Shown here one piece after another: positions 27,372-35,808 of a stretch of DNA of 64,000 nucleotides (the first letter of the stretch is position 1; the number at the start of each line of letters is the position of its first letter). Position numbers and translations under genes: made by a program. Where the stretch lies: the NCBI GenBank assembly GCA_964398775.1, contig CAYNND010000002.1, positions 27,487 to 91,486 of the forward strand, in the 5' to 3' direction. The notes under the pieces are model-generated. The model was not told where the DNA came from, did no database searches, and was given only the letters and a program-made list of their open reading frames with translations. This DNA is from CAYNND01 sp964398775 (GTDB taxonomy: Bacteria > Patescibacteriota > Minisyncoccia > Phycocordibacterales > UBA2100).

Positions 27372-28334
27372 TTAGAACGTGAGCGAGTCGAGCGGATTTG
27401 CAAAGTGAGTTGATGCATCTGTAGTTGATGGACGTGTACTTGTCTGTCCATACCCCCACGCACGCGCATCAGTGTCTATTTGAGAAGCATCATAACTTGT
27501 CGGTCCGCTACCTGAGCGTGTCTTCGGCAAAGGAATGCGTGTCCCCGCAGGAAGAGTTTTTTGTGGAATTTCGTATCCTGTATTACTCGTCAATATTTTA
27601 TAGAGTCCGGGTGGCAATCCATTGATTGTACGCTCCTTCTGGGCTGCAAACACCTCGCAGCGCGATGCATCGCACGGAAGTGGTGGAGTGCCTGAAACAG
27701 CGCACACTGCCGTTGCGCTTTTCTTCTTTACAGTGAGTGCGTCTTGCGGTTGGGCACTTGTGGTACGAGTTGCCCGGGCTGCGATAAGCCCTTCGTTGGG
27801 AAGTCTATTGTATTGCAATTCGCCATGACCAAAAACTCGGGATGATGGTATCCCGTATGCAACTTGCAGCAAGTGGCCGAGTCGCACCGCAGCGCGCAAC
27901 TGTGCTTCTGGTATCTTCATATGTCCGCACATCAGCGAAACTCCGATGGCTGAACCATTACTATATTGGAGGCGCGTTCTCCGATATGATCCTGAGACGT
28001 GATTGGTACGCTTTAAAAGCGGCGCTCCTTGATACACAGTACCGTCTCGAGCTATATAGAAATGGTAGCCGAACATACCGTCACGTCGTCTGTCATACGT
28101 CTGCCCATACTTAAGCATAGCGATAGGGTCGCACTGCGCGCTTCCTGGGTCATGAAAGACGAGCATGGAGAATGGTTTCGGTTGCGCATCTGAATACGGA
28201 ACTTTTGCATTTGCATTATACGAAACTGGAATAGTCTCTGAAGCTACACTTTCAGTTCCAACTTCGCAGACACTTGCTGCTTGGGATAGCATGGGAAGGA
28301 GACACAGTAATGCACATGCAATTCTATATCTCAT
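27372..28334 (-). CDS. Secreted N-acetylmuramoyl-L-alanine amidase (Amidase_2/PGRP fold)
   Basis: A 320-residue protein with a signal peptide (cleavage near SQAAS). The amidase-type core holds probable zinc ligands His61 (VFHDPGS), His112 (TNHVSG) and His170 (FGHGEL), plus GYHFYIARDGTVYQG (89-103). The family cuts between N-acetylmuramic acid and L-Ala of peptidoglycan. The C-terminal ~140 residues are low-complexity with four Cys and no known domain. The usual Lys of the HKDxxxxKxDPG segment is not evident, so activity is inferred. It overlaps the upstream gene by 4 nt. Confidence 0.8.
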   Translation of the reverse strand: MRYRIACALLCLLPMLSQAASVCEVGTESVASETIPVSYNANAKVPYSDAQPKPFSMLVFHDPGSAQCDPIAMLKYGQTYDRRRDGMFGYHFYIARDGTVYQGAPLLKRTNHVSGSYRRTRLQYSNGSAIGVSLMCGHMKIPEAQLRAAVRLGHLLQVAYGIPSSRVFGHGELQYNRLPNEGLIAARATRTTSAQPQDALTVKKKSATAVCAVSGTPPLPCDASRCEVFAAQKERTINGLPPGLYKILTSNTGYEIPQKTLPAGTRIPLPKTRSGSGPTSYDASQIDTDARAWGYGQTSTRPSTTDASTHFANPLDSLTF

Positions 28335-29053
28335 AGGCGTGGTGTTCTTATGCGCAACATGCTTCGCTCAAGCTTTGAAATCCCCCATGTTATTTCATAA
28401 CCTTCTCCTCCATGGGTACGCACATACTCTTCTGCTATACGCATCCACTCAGGAGACAATCTCCCTGCGAAAGGATTTTGTGCGAGAAATAGTGAGCCCG
28501 GTGGCTGATGCTTACAAAAGTATGCAATAGATTGTAAAAGTTGGGTAAATACTATGTGGCGCGATTCTGGTGTGCTACTTTTTTCAAAATCAGAAAAACC
28601 ACCTCCAGGCATCATCGTGCAGACGATGGGCTCTCCACCCATGTCTTTGATTGTAGAAACAAGCATTCGTATAGAACGACGTTCAAGCACGTTCCCAAGT
28701 AGTACTTTCTGTGATGCATCAGTAACAAGTCCCATTTTCGGGCGCTCAAGCGTGAGTGATACAGAACGTGGAGCACCAAGCGAAAGACCACTTGCGACCC
28801 CACACATGTCCACATACACGGCCTTTTGCCCAGCATGCTTATACATACTCTTTACCTCATCGAGCGTGCCCGGAAATGCTGACTCAAATGTATCAAGCCA
28901 GCCGATACGCTCATTAAAATAGACAAGCGCATCAGTCGTATAGTAGGGCCAATTTTTCTCCCCTCGTGTTTTTCTATCTATTTCATTATTCCTTGTACGC
29001 TCTGCGCCGTCATCAATGACGCTTCGTGCCTTGATTGCGTCAACTCGCCTCAT
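28331..29053 (-). CDS. Hypothetical protein, possibly Rossmann-like
   Basis: A 240-residue soluble protein between smc (2 nt upstream) and the amidase gene (4-nt overlap), so it is co-transcribed with both. AVYVDMCGVASGLSLG resembles a nucleotide- or SAM-binding first strand and loop. Later segments (GGEPIVCTMMPGGGFSDF, YEITWGISKLE) would fit a degenerate methyltransferase-like fold. I do not recognise a family and assign no function. Confidence 0.65.
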   Translation of the reverse strand: MRRVDAIKARSVIDDGAERTRNNEIDRKTRGEKNWPYYTTDALVYFNERIGWLDTFESAFPGTLDEVKSMYKHAGQKAVYVDMCGVASGLSLGAPRSVSLTLERPKMGLVTDASQKVLLGNVLERRSIRMLVSTIKDMGGEPIVCTMMPGGGFSDFEKSSTPESRHIVFTQLLQSIAYFCKHQPPGSLFLAQNPFAGRLSPEWMRIAEEYVRTHGGEGYEITWGISKLERSMLRIRTPRL

Positions 29054-29055
29054 AG

Positions 29056-31272
29056 TTATTTTGCAACACGCTGCGCTTCTTCGAGTTTTACTGAGAGCAA
29101 TTTTGAGACACCGTCATTCCCCATGGTGACCCCGTAGAGGACCCCCGCAGCACTCATCGTCGCTCGGTTGTGTGTAATTACGATGAGCTGACTGTGTTCT
29201 GAGAGCATACGAATCATGTCTGCATATCGTGCACTATTTGCCTCATCAAGCGCCGCATCAGTCTCATCAAGAATAATAAATGGCGGTGGATTTACCTGCG
29301 ACATAGCGAAAATAAGCGCAATTGAAGTCAGCGCTCGTTCACCACCCGAAAGAATTGAAAGCGTGGATACTTTCTTGCGAGGTAGATGCACTCGAACATC
29401 AACACCGAGCTCGACTTCTCCATCTTCTCGTTCTTCCCCATCATCGCCGCGAACCTTCTTCACTTCTTTTGTTTCAGTGAGCGCCGCTTCACCTCCCCCA
29501 AAGAGTACTGAGAAGTACCGAGTGAATTGCGCGTTAATCTCTTTTACTCCTTCAGAAAACTTGTGTGTCATCTCAGTCTCAAGTTCGGCAATCAAGAGCA
29601 TCAGCGACTGTTCTGCCTTCGTGAGGTCCTCAAGTTCACGCACAAGGAAAGCATCGCGCGCAGAAGCATCGGCATACTCCTTTGTAATATCCTCACCTAC
29701 TGTCCCTATCTCTTCAATTTTTATCTTCAATCGTTCAAGAGATTGACGCTCAGCTTCTTGGCGCATTCGGTCAGCTCCCTCTGCACATAGTGCTTCACTG
29801 TACTCAGGCATTTTGAGCTGAGTATCAAGTAAGGTTGCAAGTTCTCGTACATTATCTTCAAACGTACGCTTCTCTCGTGCCAGTATTTCAGCTTTCATAT
29901 CATATTCACGTACAATTGAACGGAGTTCACTGACTTCAGCAGTGAGCACCAATACCGTCTTTTCTCGGTCACCGCCACTTGTCTGTGAACGTTGCTCATC
30001 TGCGGCGACATGTGTCAATCGCTCAGTTAGAATACGAATCTCTGATTGCAGAGCGTCCCTCCCTGATTCAATCTCTGCTTTTCGTGCGGTCAGTGTTTTG
30101 ATGAGCTCACTTGGGTCGTGGTGCACCTCATGTGGCTTCTGCGTTGATACATCAACAAATTGCTTTGCAAGCCCACGAAGCTTATGAAATCCTTCTGCGT
30201 ACTCTTTCGTCTCGTCAACAGTAGCTGCAGTGCGGTCAATATCATATTCAAACGTATTGAACCGACTTCTCGGCACAATTACCGAGTCAGATTCGGGAAT
30301 AACTCGTGTTTCGGTGAGCACACTAAGCTTACCTTCAATACTTCCAAGTTCTCGCTCACGCTCGCTTTGTGTGAGACGTAATTCACGCACCTTTCGCTCA
30401 AGGTCGATGCGCTCTTCAGAGAGCGCACGTTGCGCATCTTCTTTTGAAGAACGCATCTCGTCTTGCTGCAAGAGCAGTCGCTCACGCTGCAGCAACTCTT
30501 CGTTTCGCTCAAGCTTTTCACGTGGCTCCCTACTTTTCTGTAGTAATTCTTTAGCAGTAAATTGAATGTAACTTCCTTCTCGAGCACAGTAGAGTGAGCC
30601 ACGTTCACCGAGCTCTCGTTGCAGTCCGTCGAGTTTTTGTTGTTTTTCAATCTGCTTTTCGAGCATACGCAACCGAGGCGCTGCTTCTCGGCGAAGTAAC
30701 TCTACCTGCGCACTGTTATCTTTTGTTTTTTGTAGCTTGCGAACTGACTCTTCACGCTTGAGCTCGACAGATGTTAGTCCCAGAGCATCTTCGAGCATTT
30801 CTCTTCTATCTCGTGGAGAGGCGTTGAGTATCTTATCTGCCTGTCCTTGAGAAATGATGTGGTGCCCCGTGCTGCCTATGTGTACTTTCGCAAGTAATTC
30901 ATGGATATCTTTCAACCGAACTTTTGAGCCGTTGATACTGTACTCATTTTGACCGTCACGGTATACAGCACGCTGAATGGCAACTTCTGAGTAATCAAAC
31001 GGGAACAGTTTCTCAGAATTATCAAAGACAACCTCAACCGAAGCCTTGTTTGCTCTTGGCACCGCGCTTGTACCATTCCAAATAAGATCTTCTCCTTTAC
31101 TGCCGCGCATGGCTTTCATTGACTGTTCGCCAAGTACGAAGCGAAATGCCTCAGCGACGTTGGACTTACCTGAACCATTTGGTCCAACAATAGAAACAAT
31201 CGGAGACGAAAAGACAATATCACCCTTCTTTGCAAATGATTTGAAGCCTTGGATGCGTATCTCTTTCAGCAT
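29056..31272 (-). CDS. smc: SMC-like chromosome segregation ATPase, short form
   Basis: A 738-residue protein with true SMC ends. The N-terminus MLKEIRIQGFKSFAKKG is followed by Walker A GPNGSGKSNV. The C-terminal signature LSILSGGERALTSIAL is followed by Walker B PPFIILDETDAALDEAN. Typical bacterial SMC is about 1150-1200 residues. Here the coiled coil is short, and the centre (around VIPESDSVIVPRSRF) does not look like a hinge domain. I chose ATG 31272; the frame is open upstream but lacks homology. An extended -10 (TGG-TACAAT) lies 6 nt before it. ScpA/ScpB are not in the window. Confidence 0.88.
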   Translation of the reverse strand: MLKEIRIQGFKSFAKKGDIVFSSPIVSIVGPNGSGKSNVAEAFRFVLGEQSMKAMRGSKGEDLIWNGTSAVPRANKASVEVVFDNSEKLFPFDYSEVAIQRAVYRDGQNEYSINGSKVRLKDIHELLAKVHIGSTGHHIISQGQADKILNASPRDRREMLEDALGLTSVELKREESVRKLQKTKDNSAQVELLRREAAPRLRMLEKQIEKQQKLDGLQRELGERGSLYCAREGSYIQFTAKELLQKSREPREKLERNEELLQRERLLLQQDEMRSSKEDAQRALSEERIDLERKVRELRLTQSERERELGSIEGKLSVLTETRVIPESDSVIVPRSRFNTFEYDIDRTAATVDETKEYAEGFHKLRGLAKQFVDVSTQKPHEVHHDPSELIKTLTARKAEIESGRDALQSEIRILTERLTHVAADEQRSQTSGGDREKTVLVLTAEVSELRSIVREYDMKAEILAREKRTFEDNVRELATLLDTQLKMPEYSEALCAEGADRMRQEAERQSLERLKIKIEEIGTVGEDITKEYADASARDAFLVRELEDLTKAEQSLMLLIAELETEMTHKFSEGVKEINAQFTRYFSVLFGGGEAALTETKEVKKVRGDDGEEREDGEVELGVDVRVHLPRKKVSTLSILSGGERALTSIALIFAMSQVNPPPFIILDETDAALDEANSARYADMIRMLSEHSQLIVITHNRATMSAAGVLYGVTMGNDGVSKLLSVKLEEAQRVAK

Positions 31273-31278
31273 GCGGGT

Positions 31279-31287
31279 ATTGTACCA
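31279..31287 (-). promoter_or_regulatory. Extended -10 element of smc
   Basis: TGGTACAAT on the minus strand ends 6 nt before the smc ATG. No good -35 is visible, as expected for an extended -10 promoter. It implies a leaderless transcript. Confidence 0.5.
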
Positions 31288-31324
31288 TTTGAAAATTAAA
31301 ACACCTCTCTCCGCCGTGGAAATT

Positions 31325-31354
31325 AAAAAACCTACGCGAGCGGAATCGCGTAGG
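31325..31354 (-). terminator. Intrinsic terminator of the 31384-31761 gene
   Basis: Stem CCTACGCGA/TCGCGTAGG with a 6-nt loop, followed on the minus strand by six T. Confidence 0.85.
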
Positions 31355-31383
31355 TCTGCAAACAAAAATGCTCAGACTGACTT

Positions 31384-31761
31384 TCACTCAGAAAGCAGCG
31401 TCACCATTGCACCTTCGTTTGCCTTCAAAAAGGCGACCGTGTCATGACCGTCTGGGTTTTCCCAGAACGGAGCAAAGAAAGCAGCGACAACTGCCCTCCA
31501 TTCTCCTTCGTTGGCAAACTGGCGTTCTCCGGTGGATTCAGCCAGCGCACCAAGAAAAGTCACACTCGCGAACTTGCCTTTGCCAGCCTTTATGGCCAGC
31601 GTGCTGCCGTCTTTTGCTACAATAATAACGCCAGCGTAGGGTGTGTCCGTGAGCTCCGCATTTACGTGTATGCTTCGCCTTTTGAGTGCACCGATGAGGA
31701 TATGGACGTTTGTCCCGAAATGCTTCGTGGAAAATTCGTCCGGCTTGATGAATGGTAGCAT
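31384..31761 (-). CDS. Hypothetical GC-rich small protein
   Basis: A 125-residue soluble protein (MLPFIKPDEFSTKHFGTN...) with no signal peptide or recognised motif. It sits between rnc and smc as a separate unit: a possible promoter TTGCTT-16 nt-TAGAAC (31804-31831), a weak ribosome-binding site, and its own strong terminator. Codon composition is GC-richer than rnc and smc, like the MarR pair and other small genes here. Reality is supported by the terminator and by an intact frame; function unknown. Confidence 0.65.
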   Translation of the reverse strand: MLPFIKPDEFSTKHFGTNVHILIGALKRRSIHVNAELTDTPYAGVIIVAKDGSTLAIKAGKGKFASVTFLGALAESTGERQFANEGEWRAVVAAFFAPFWENPDGHDTVAFLKANEGAMVTLLSE

Positions 31762-31831
31762 CTGACCTAACCTCTGTTGCCCCGCCTCAAGGACGGAAAC
31801 ATCGTTCTAGCAAAGATGCGGCGGAAAGCAA

Positions 31832-32536
31832 CTACCAGCCCTTCACCTCAAGCCCAGCACGCGCTGCAGCAGTTTCAGCTTCTTGTTTTGACTTGCCTGT
31901 TCCTTCGGCAATTTTCTCAGCTCCAATGCAAACTGCCGAGATAAATTGTTTGTCATGGTCAGGCCCTGTCTCGCCTACAACTTTATATGTCGGAGTAATG
32001 CTATGAATCTCTTGCGCCATTTCCTGAAAGCGACTTTTCGCATCTTGCCAGAGGCGTTTTGTAACTACTTCGTCAGTCTTTGCAAATAACGCTCGAGCTA
32101 TAAAATCACGCGCTGTAATATATCCCTGGTCGATGTACAGTGCACCGATAAATGCTTCAAATGCATTTGCGAGGATGACATCACGTGCTCTTCCTGTGTC
32201 TCGTGCCTCACCCTTTGAGAGGAGCATAAAATCATTCATCTGGAGTTGTTTTGCAGCGTCACAGATACTGACTGTGTTGACGAGTGCAGCACGAATTGCC
32301 GTCAGCTCTCCTTCTGGCCTGTCTGGATATTTTGCAAACAAAAATTCCGTAACAACAAGTTCAAGTACTGCATCGCCCAAGAATTCGAGTCGCTCGTTAT
32401 GTTCCAGTACTGCACCCGTCTCAGGGTCGCGTTTCATTTCATTTAGAAAAGAGCGATGAGTAAACGCAGTACGGAGCAGCACATCGTTGGTGAACGATAC
32501 TTGTGCGTGAACAAGAAAACCTCGGACCTCTTTCAT
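31832..32536 (-). CDS. rnc: Ribonuclease III
   Basis: A 234-residue double-strand-specific endoribonuclease that processes rRNA precursors and structured RNAs. The catalytic signature is NERLEFLGDAVLELVV (residues about 47-62). A second acidic site lies at ANAFEAFIGALYIDQGY, and the C-terminal dsRNA-binding domain ends TGKSKQEAETAAARAGLEV. Length is standard. It lies 20 nt after nusB-nudix. A TACTAT hexamer lies 9 nt before the ATG. Confidence 0.95.
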   Translation of the reverse strand: MKEVRGFLVHAQVSFTNDVLLRTAFTHRSFLNEMKRDPETGAVLEHNERLEFLGDAVLELVVTEFLFAKYPDRPEGELTAIRAALVNTVSICDAAKQLQMNDFMLLSKGEARDTGRARDVILANAFEAFIGALYIDQGYITARDFIARALFAKTDEVVTKRLWQDAKSRFQEMAQEIHSITPTYKVVGETGPDHDKQFISAVCIGAEKIAEGTGKSKQEAETAAARAGLEVKGW

Positions 32537-32556
32537 AATATGTAAATAGTACTCTA

Positions 32557-33453
32557 CTATGTTATCGACGCGAGCGCTGTCACTGCGCGAGTAATAACAG
32601 GGATAAGATCATCGTAAAACTTCAACGCTCCAATTTCAGCAAGTCGAAACCATCGTGCATCATCAAGCCCTCCACCCTGCTTCAGTTTAATATCGTGAAA
32701 TGGTGCCTCAACGAGGAAATACGTGGCTTTGCGACGACGGCGTCCAGCACCTGGTTCATGTGCTATATATTCATTTTCACCAAGTGGCTCTCGTATCTCA
32801 CCAACAAGCCCTATCTCTTCTTCTACTTTACGGAGTGCACCAGCTTCAACAGCTTCGCCATCATTGAGCTTTCCTTTGGAAAGTGTCCAGTACCCGAAGA
32901 CGTCGTGCACGAGCGCAACAAAAAGCTCATGCTCTTTGTGCCCCTTTGCATAGACTACAGCTCCGACAAGCTCTTCCGTTGGCAATTCTTTTTCATCTGC
33001 GGTACGCTTCCCTCCTTCTGCTTTCTGTGGTTCACCAATATCTCGATACACAGCACCAAGTACGCCGTTTACAAAGCGACCACTTGATTCACCACCAAAC
33101 TCTTTACCAAGTTCAATTGCTTCATTTATAGCAACTTTTGGTGGCACATCATTTCTATCACCAAAAAGAAGCTCGCAGAGACCAAGACGCAATACATTTC
33201 TATCTATAACAGCAATCTTTTCAATCGGCCACTCAGGTGCAGCCTTAATGATGATCGCATCAATCTCAGTTCGCTTTGCAACAATAGTCTTTATGAGTTG
33301 CTCCATGTAGCCACGGTGTGGTGAATTTGGAGAATACTCATCAAGAGTGGTGTGCAGTATAGGAAGTGGATCACCCTCAAAACCTTGCGAGTCGTATTCA
33401 AAAAGCGCCTGTAGCACTATCGTACGCGCGAAATGTCTCGTGCGCATTGTCAT
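32557..33453 (-). CDS. nusB: NusB antitermination factor fused to a Nudix domain
   Basis: A 298-residue two-domain protein. Residues 1 to about 140 are NusB (RHFARTIVLQALFEYD; KIAVIDRNVLRLGLCELLF; VAINEAIELGKEFGGESSGRFVNGVLG), which binds boxA RNA with S10 during rRNA transcription. Residues about 158-298 are a Nudix domain, VVYAKGHKEHELFVAL... GKLNDGE then RKVEEEIGL. The first Glu of REUXEE, a metal ligand, is Lys here, so catalysis may be altered. Start uncertain between ATG 33453 and ATG 33447. It follows rpmF closely. Confidence 0.9.
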   Translation of the reverse strand: MTMRTRHFARTIVLQALFEYDSQGFEGDPLPILHTTLDEYSPNSPHRGYMEQLIKTIVAKRTEIDAIIIKAAPEWPIEKIAVIDRNVLRLGLCELLFGDRNDVPPKVAINEAIELGKEFGGESSGRFVNGVLGAVYRDIGEPQKAEGGKRTADEKELPTEELVGAVVYAKGHKEHELFVALVHDVFGYWTLSKGKLNDGEAVEAGALRKVEEEIGLVGEIREPLGENEYIAHEPGAGRRRRKATYFLVEAPFHDIKLKQGGGLDDARWFRLAEIGALKFYDDLIPVITRAVTALASIT

Positions 33454-33459
33454 GACCAC

Positions 33460-33717
33460 TTATTCAGCTTTCTTTGAAGCTGCCTTCTTCTTTGCCTTTG
33501 GAGCTGCCTTTTTTGCAGGAGCTGCTTTCGCAGTTGCTGCCTTTGCTGGCTTACCAAGTACACGACCTCGGTACATATAGACACCGTTCACGAGATATGC
33601 TCGGTGACGGAGATGTACTACACCCTCGGGCGATGTCGAAAGACGTGGACCCTTGAGGGCGTGGTGACTTCGACGATTATTTCTATGTGAGCGCGTTGCG
33701 CGCATTCGTACTACCAT
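33460..33717 (-). CDS. rpmF: 50S ribosomal protein bL32
   Basis: An 85-residue protein. MRATRSHRNNRRSHHALKGP matches the bL32 N-terminal region, followed by GVVHLRHRAYLVNGVYMYRG. The zinc-binding Cys pairs of some bL32 proteins are absent. The C-terminal ~30 residues are a Lys/Ala-rich tail, as in rpoD and rpsP of this genome. First gene of the rpmF-nusB-rnc run. Confidence 0.9.
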   Translation of the reverse strand: MVVRMRATRSHRNNRRSHHALKGPRLSTSPEGVVHLRHRAYLVNGVYMYRGRVLGKPAKAATAKAAPAKKAAPKAKKKAASKKAE

Positions 33718-33725
33718 GAAGGAGG

Positions 33726-33753
33726 AGTATACTTATTTTTTGTCATTTGGCAA
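33726..33753 (-). promoter_or_regulatory. Promoter of rpmF-nusB-rnc
   Basis: TTGCCA (33748-33753), 16-nt spacer, TATACT (33726-33731), each 5 of 6 to consensus. The -10 ends 8 nt before the rpmF ATG. The -35 lies inside the 3' end of the methyltransferase gene. Confidence 0.6.
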
Positions 33754-35011
33754 CTATTTCTCCCTGCAAGGTATGTATATATACGTCAGGCGCTTGGGCA
33801 CCAGCACCGTATGATACAACTAGTGTATACTCATTTTTAAAAGGATTTGGTCCCACATTACTGTCTCGTGTGAGTCGTGGCAGTACAGTCACATCTTTTG
33901 TTTGCAATGATTGCTGACTTTTAAGTACCACTCCATCACAGATAACTATATCAGTTCTCAGAAGCGCGACTGTGTTAAAATCTTTTACTCCCCGAAGCTC
34001 TTCGTTTGTTAAAGGAATCTCAAAATAAAATTGAGTTGCTGGTTTGCCCATATGTAAGACGATCGCCTTTGTATGGTTTTTTCTTGCAAGGATCGGCTGC
34101 TCTTGCGCTGGTGTTTGTACAAACATTTGATCAGGGGTGCCGTCACCAACGACAACTTCTGATACACCCCTTAATTCAGCGGTTACCGAAAGTGATTTTG
34201 GTATATGCAACGCATGTGGCGATTTGACGTTTAAGTGTTGAAAGATGGAGGCACCATCTTCTGCAAGACAACCCGCATCGAATGTTTCTGATATTATCAA
34301 GTCATAGTCTTCACCACGATGATTGCGAGCATCTATATTTATTACTGAAATCTGATCTGAAAGTCCAAGCTTCCTCACAAGCTCCTTTGCAATAACTGCG
34401 GCGAATGGATTTATCTCTAGACATTCCACATGAACACGCTTATCTGTAAGTGCTGCTGCAATTGCAAGCACCGGAAATGCGCCTGAACCAGCATCACACA
34501 CATAATAAGTTTTACCAGTATTTTGCGGAGGATTTTCAACGATTTTTGAAACAGATTTTGCTACACCATACATATATGCCCTTGTTCGCGGTAGGTCAAA
34601 TAATACATGCTTGAGACAACTTACAACATCAATCCCTTGTTCTTTAAAACCCTCCCCTTGCTCACCCAAAGAACCTCGTATTTCACGTAAAGACGCGATG
34701 AGCGTACTACTATCTAGTTGTGACACAAAAAAACGCGCAAGATCTTCTCCTGGTTTTCTCTGCTCATCAACTCGCGCATTAATTACAGACGAGCTTTCAT
34801 TGCGATGAAATACAGGAAGCGAACTGGGCAAAGATTTAACAAGTCTAAACATCTCACGCCGAAGGGTACCCCTATCGAGGGGTATTCCCGAAGGTTGATT
34901 CAAGCCATATACATTTAACTCACGCACAATACCAGAAAGTGCGTGCTCTTGTTCTTCTCGCCTGCGCTCTTCTCTAGACGGGAGAGGTTTATCAAATAAA
35001 TTGCCTGACAT
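33743..35011 (-). CDS. Putative SAM-dependent methyltransferase
   Basis: A 422-residue protein. The central part has a Rossmann methyltransferase layout: YYVCDAGSGAFPVLAIAAAL (motif I), VECLEINPFAA (acidic end of strand 2), VINIDARN (motif II/III) and YDLIISETF (motif IV). The SETF loop loosely recalls protein arginine methyltransferases, but substrate specificity is unknown. The N-terminal ~150 and C-terminal ~170 residues are unrecognised. I chose ATG 35011, 4 nt after the rnhB stop; the frame continues upstream only by overlapping rnhB. Confidence 0.7.
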   Translation of the reverse strand: MSGNLFDKPLPSREERRREEQEHALSGIVRELNVYGLNQPSGIPLDRGTLRREMFRLVKSLPSSLPVFHRNESSSVINARVDEQRKPGEDLARFFVSQLDSSTLIASLREIRGSLGEQGEGFKEQGIDVVSCLKHVLFDLPRTRAYMYGVAKSVSKIVENPPQNTGKTYYVCDAGSGAFPVLAIAAALTDKRVHVECLEINPFAAVIAKELVRKLGLSDQISVINIDARNHRGEDYDLIISETFDAGCLAEDGASIFQHLNVKSPHALHIPKSLSVTAELRGVSEVVVGDGTPDQMFVQTPAQEQPILARKNHTKAIVLHMGKPATQFYFEIPLTNEELRGVKDFNTVALLRTDIVICDGVVLKSQQSLQTKDVTVLPRLTRDSNVGPNPFKNEYTLVVSYGAGAQAPDVYIHTLQGEIVAK

Positions 35012-35015
35012 GCCT

Positions 35016-35588
35016 CTAGTGTACATCCTTTAAAAAATATTTCCTATGATGTTCAGACGTCCCATGTGTACGAATTGCAGCATAGTGCTTCCTTGTTCCA
35101 TACCCTTTGTGCACGTCAAAACCATATTGAGGATATTTTTTTGATATACGAGTCATATACCTATCACGGGTAACCTTTGCGTAAATTGATGCAAGCGCAA
35201 TCGCAGGAAAACGCTCATCCCCTTTTATGTATGACTCTTGTCTCCACTCCTCCCCAACAACAAGTCCACGGTCGAGCTGGACGATACACTCTGCTGGCTT
35301 CACGTTGAGCTGCGCAAGTGCCCGCCGAGCTGCAAGATTTCCAGCTGCAACAATCCCGATGCGATCAATAGTCGCAGCAGAAACAGAAGCGACCGCTGCC
35401 CGCAGTTTTTTATGAGCGCGGATATATAGATACCACTCTCTGCGCAATTGTTCTGATAATTGTTTTGAATCCTTTAATTTTGGAAATGCTTTCCATGTCA
35501 TATCTTCAGGCATACATACAACACCGACCGTGATTGGTCCAGCAAGTGGACCCCTTCCAACCTCATCAATTCCCACAATGTATCGCAT
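35016..35588 (-). CDS. rnhB: Ribonuclease HII
   Basis: A 190-residue enzyme that removes ribonucleotides from RNA-DNA hybrids. The signature IVGIDEVGRGPLAGPI (4-19) carries the Asp-Glu metal site; ALASIYAKVTRDRYM and the C-terminal GYGTRKHYAAI also fit. Length is standard. A TATACT hexamer (35597-35602) lies 8 nt before the ATG. Confidence 0.95.
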   Translation of the reverse strand: MRYIVGIDEVGRGPLAGPITVGVVCMPEDMTWKAFPKLKDSKQLSEQLRREWYLYIRAHKKLRAAVASVSAATIDRIGIVAAGNLAARRALAQLNVKPAECIVQLDRGLVVGEEWRQESYIKGDERFPAIALASIYAKVTRDRYMTRISKKYPQYGFDVHKGYGTRKHYAAIRTHGTSEHHRKYFLKDVH

Positions 35589-35674
35589 GTGTTGACAGTA
35601 TACCGATTGAGGAGTAGAACCAGAAGTGGTGCCGCGCTCCCTCCCCGGGGGGAGAGTCGCGTAGCGCGCCCCTC

Positions 35675-35706
35675 GGCAGGCGCATGACCCCGTTCATGCG
35701 CCTGCC
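35675..35706. repeat. 13-bp GC-rich inverted repeat between rnhB and dnaE
   Basis: GGCAGGCGCATGA / TCATGCGCCTGCC, perfect over 13 bp with a 6-nt loop, followed 5 nt later by TTTTT on the plus strand. The 35589-35808 gap is otherwise GC-rich with another short palindrome (CTCCCCGGGGGGAG). It holds no convincing gene. It may be part of a structured RNA with a terminator, but no RNA family is recognised. Confidence 0.5.
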
Positions 35707-35795
35707 GCAGCCTTTTTCACCCCATAGGGTGATTTTTAATGCATGCACTGCTACGCTCCGTTTTCTCCACATTTTTGAATGCATTTGATTCAGGA

Positions 35796-35801
35796 TATAC
35801 T
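35796..35801 (+). promoter_or_regulatory. -10 element of dnaE, leaderless arrangement
   Basis: TATACT ends 7 nt before ATG 35809. The nearest -35-like sequence (TTGAAT at 35775) has only a 15-nt spacer. The position argues for ATG 35809 rather than the upstream ATG at 35779. Confidence 0.45.
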
Positions 35802-35808
35802 AAGCCCG

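Noticed and set aside
35566..35784. 72-codon minus-strand frame in the rnhB-dnaE gap
   Set aside because: No ribosome-binding site or protein-like features, and it crosses the 13-bp hairpin and the dnaE promoter region.
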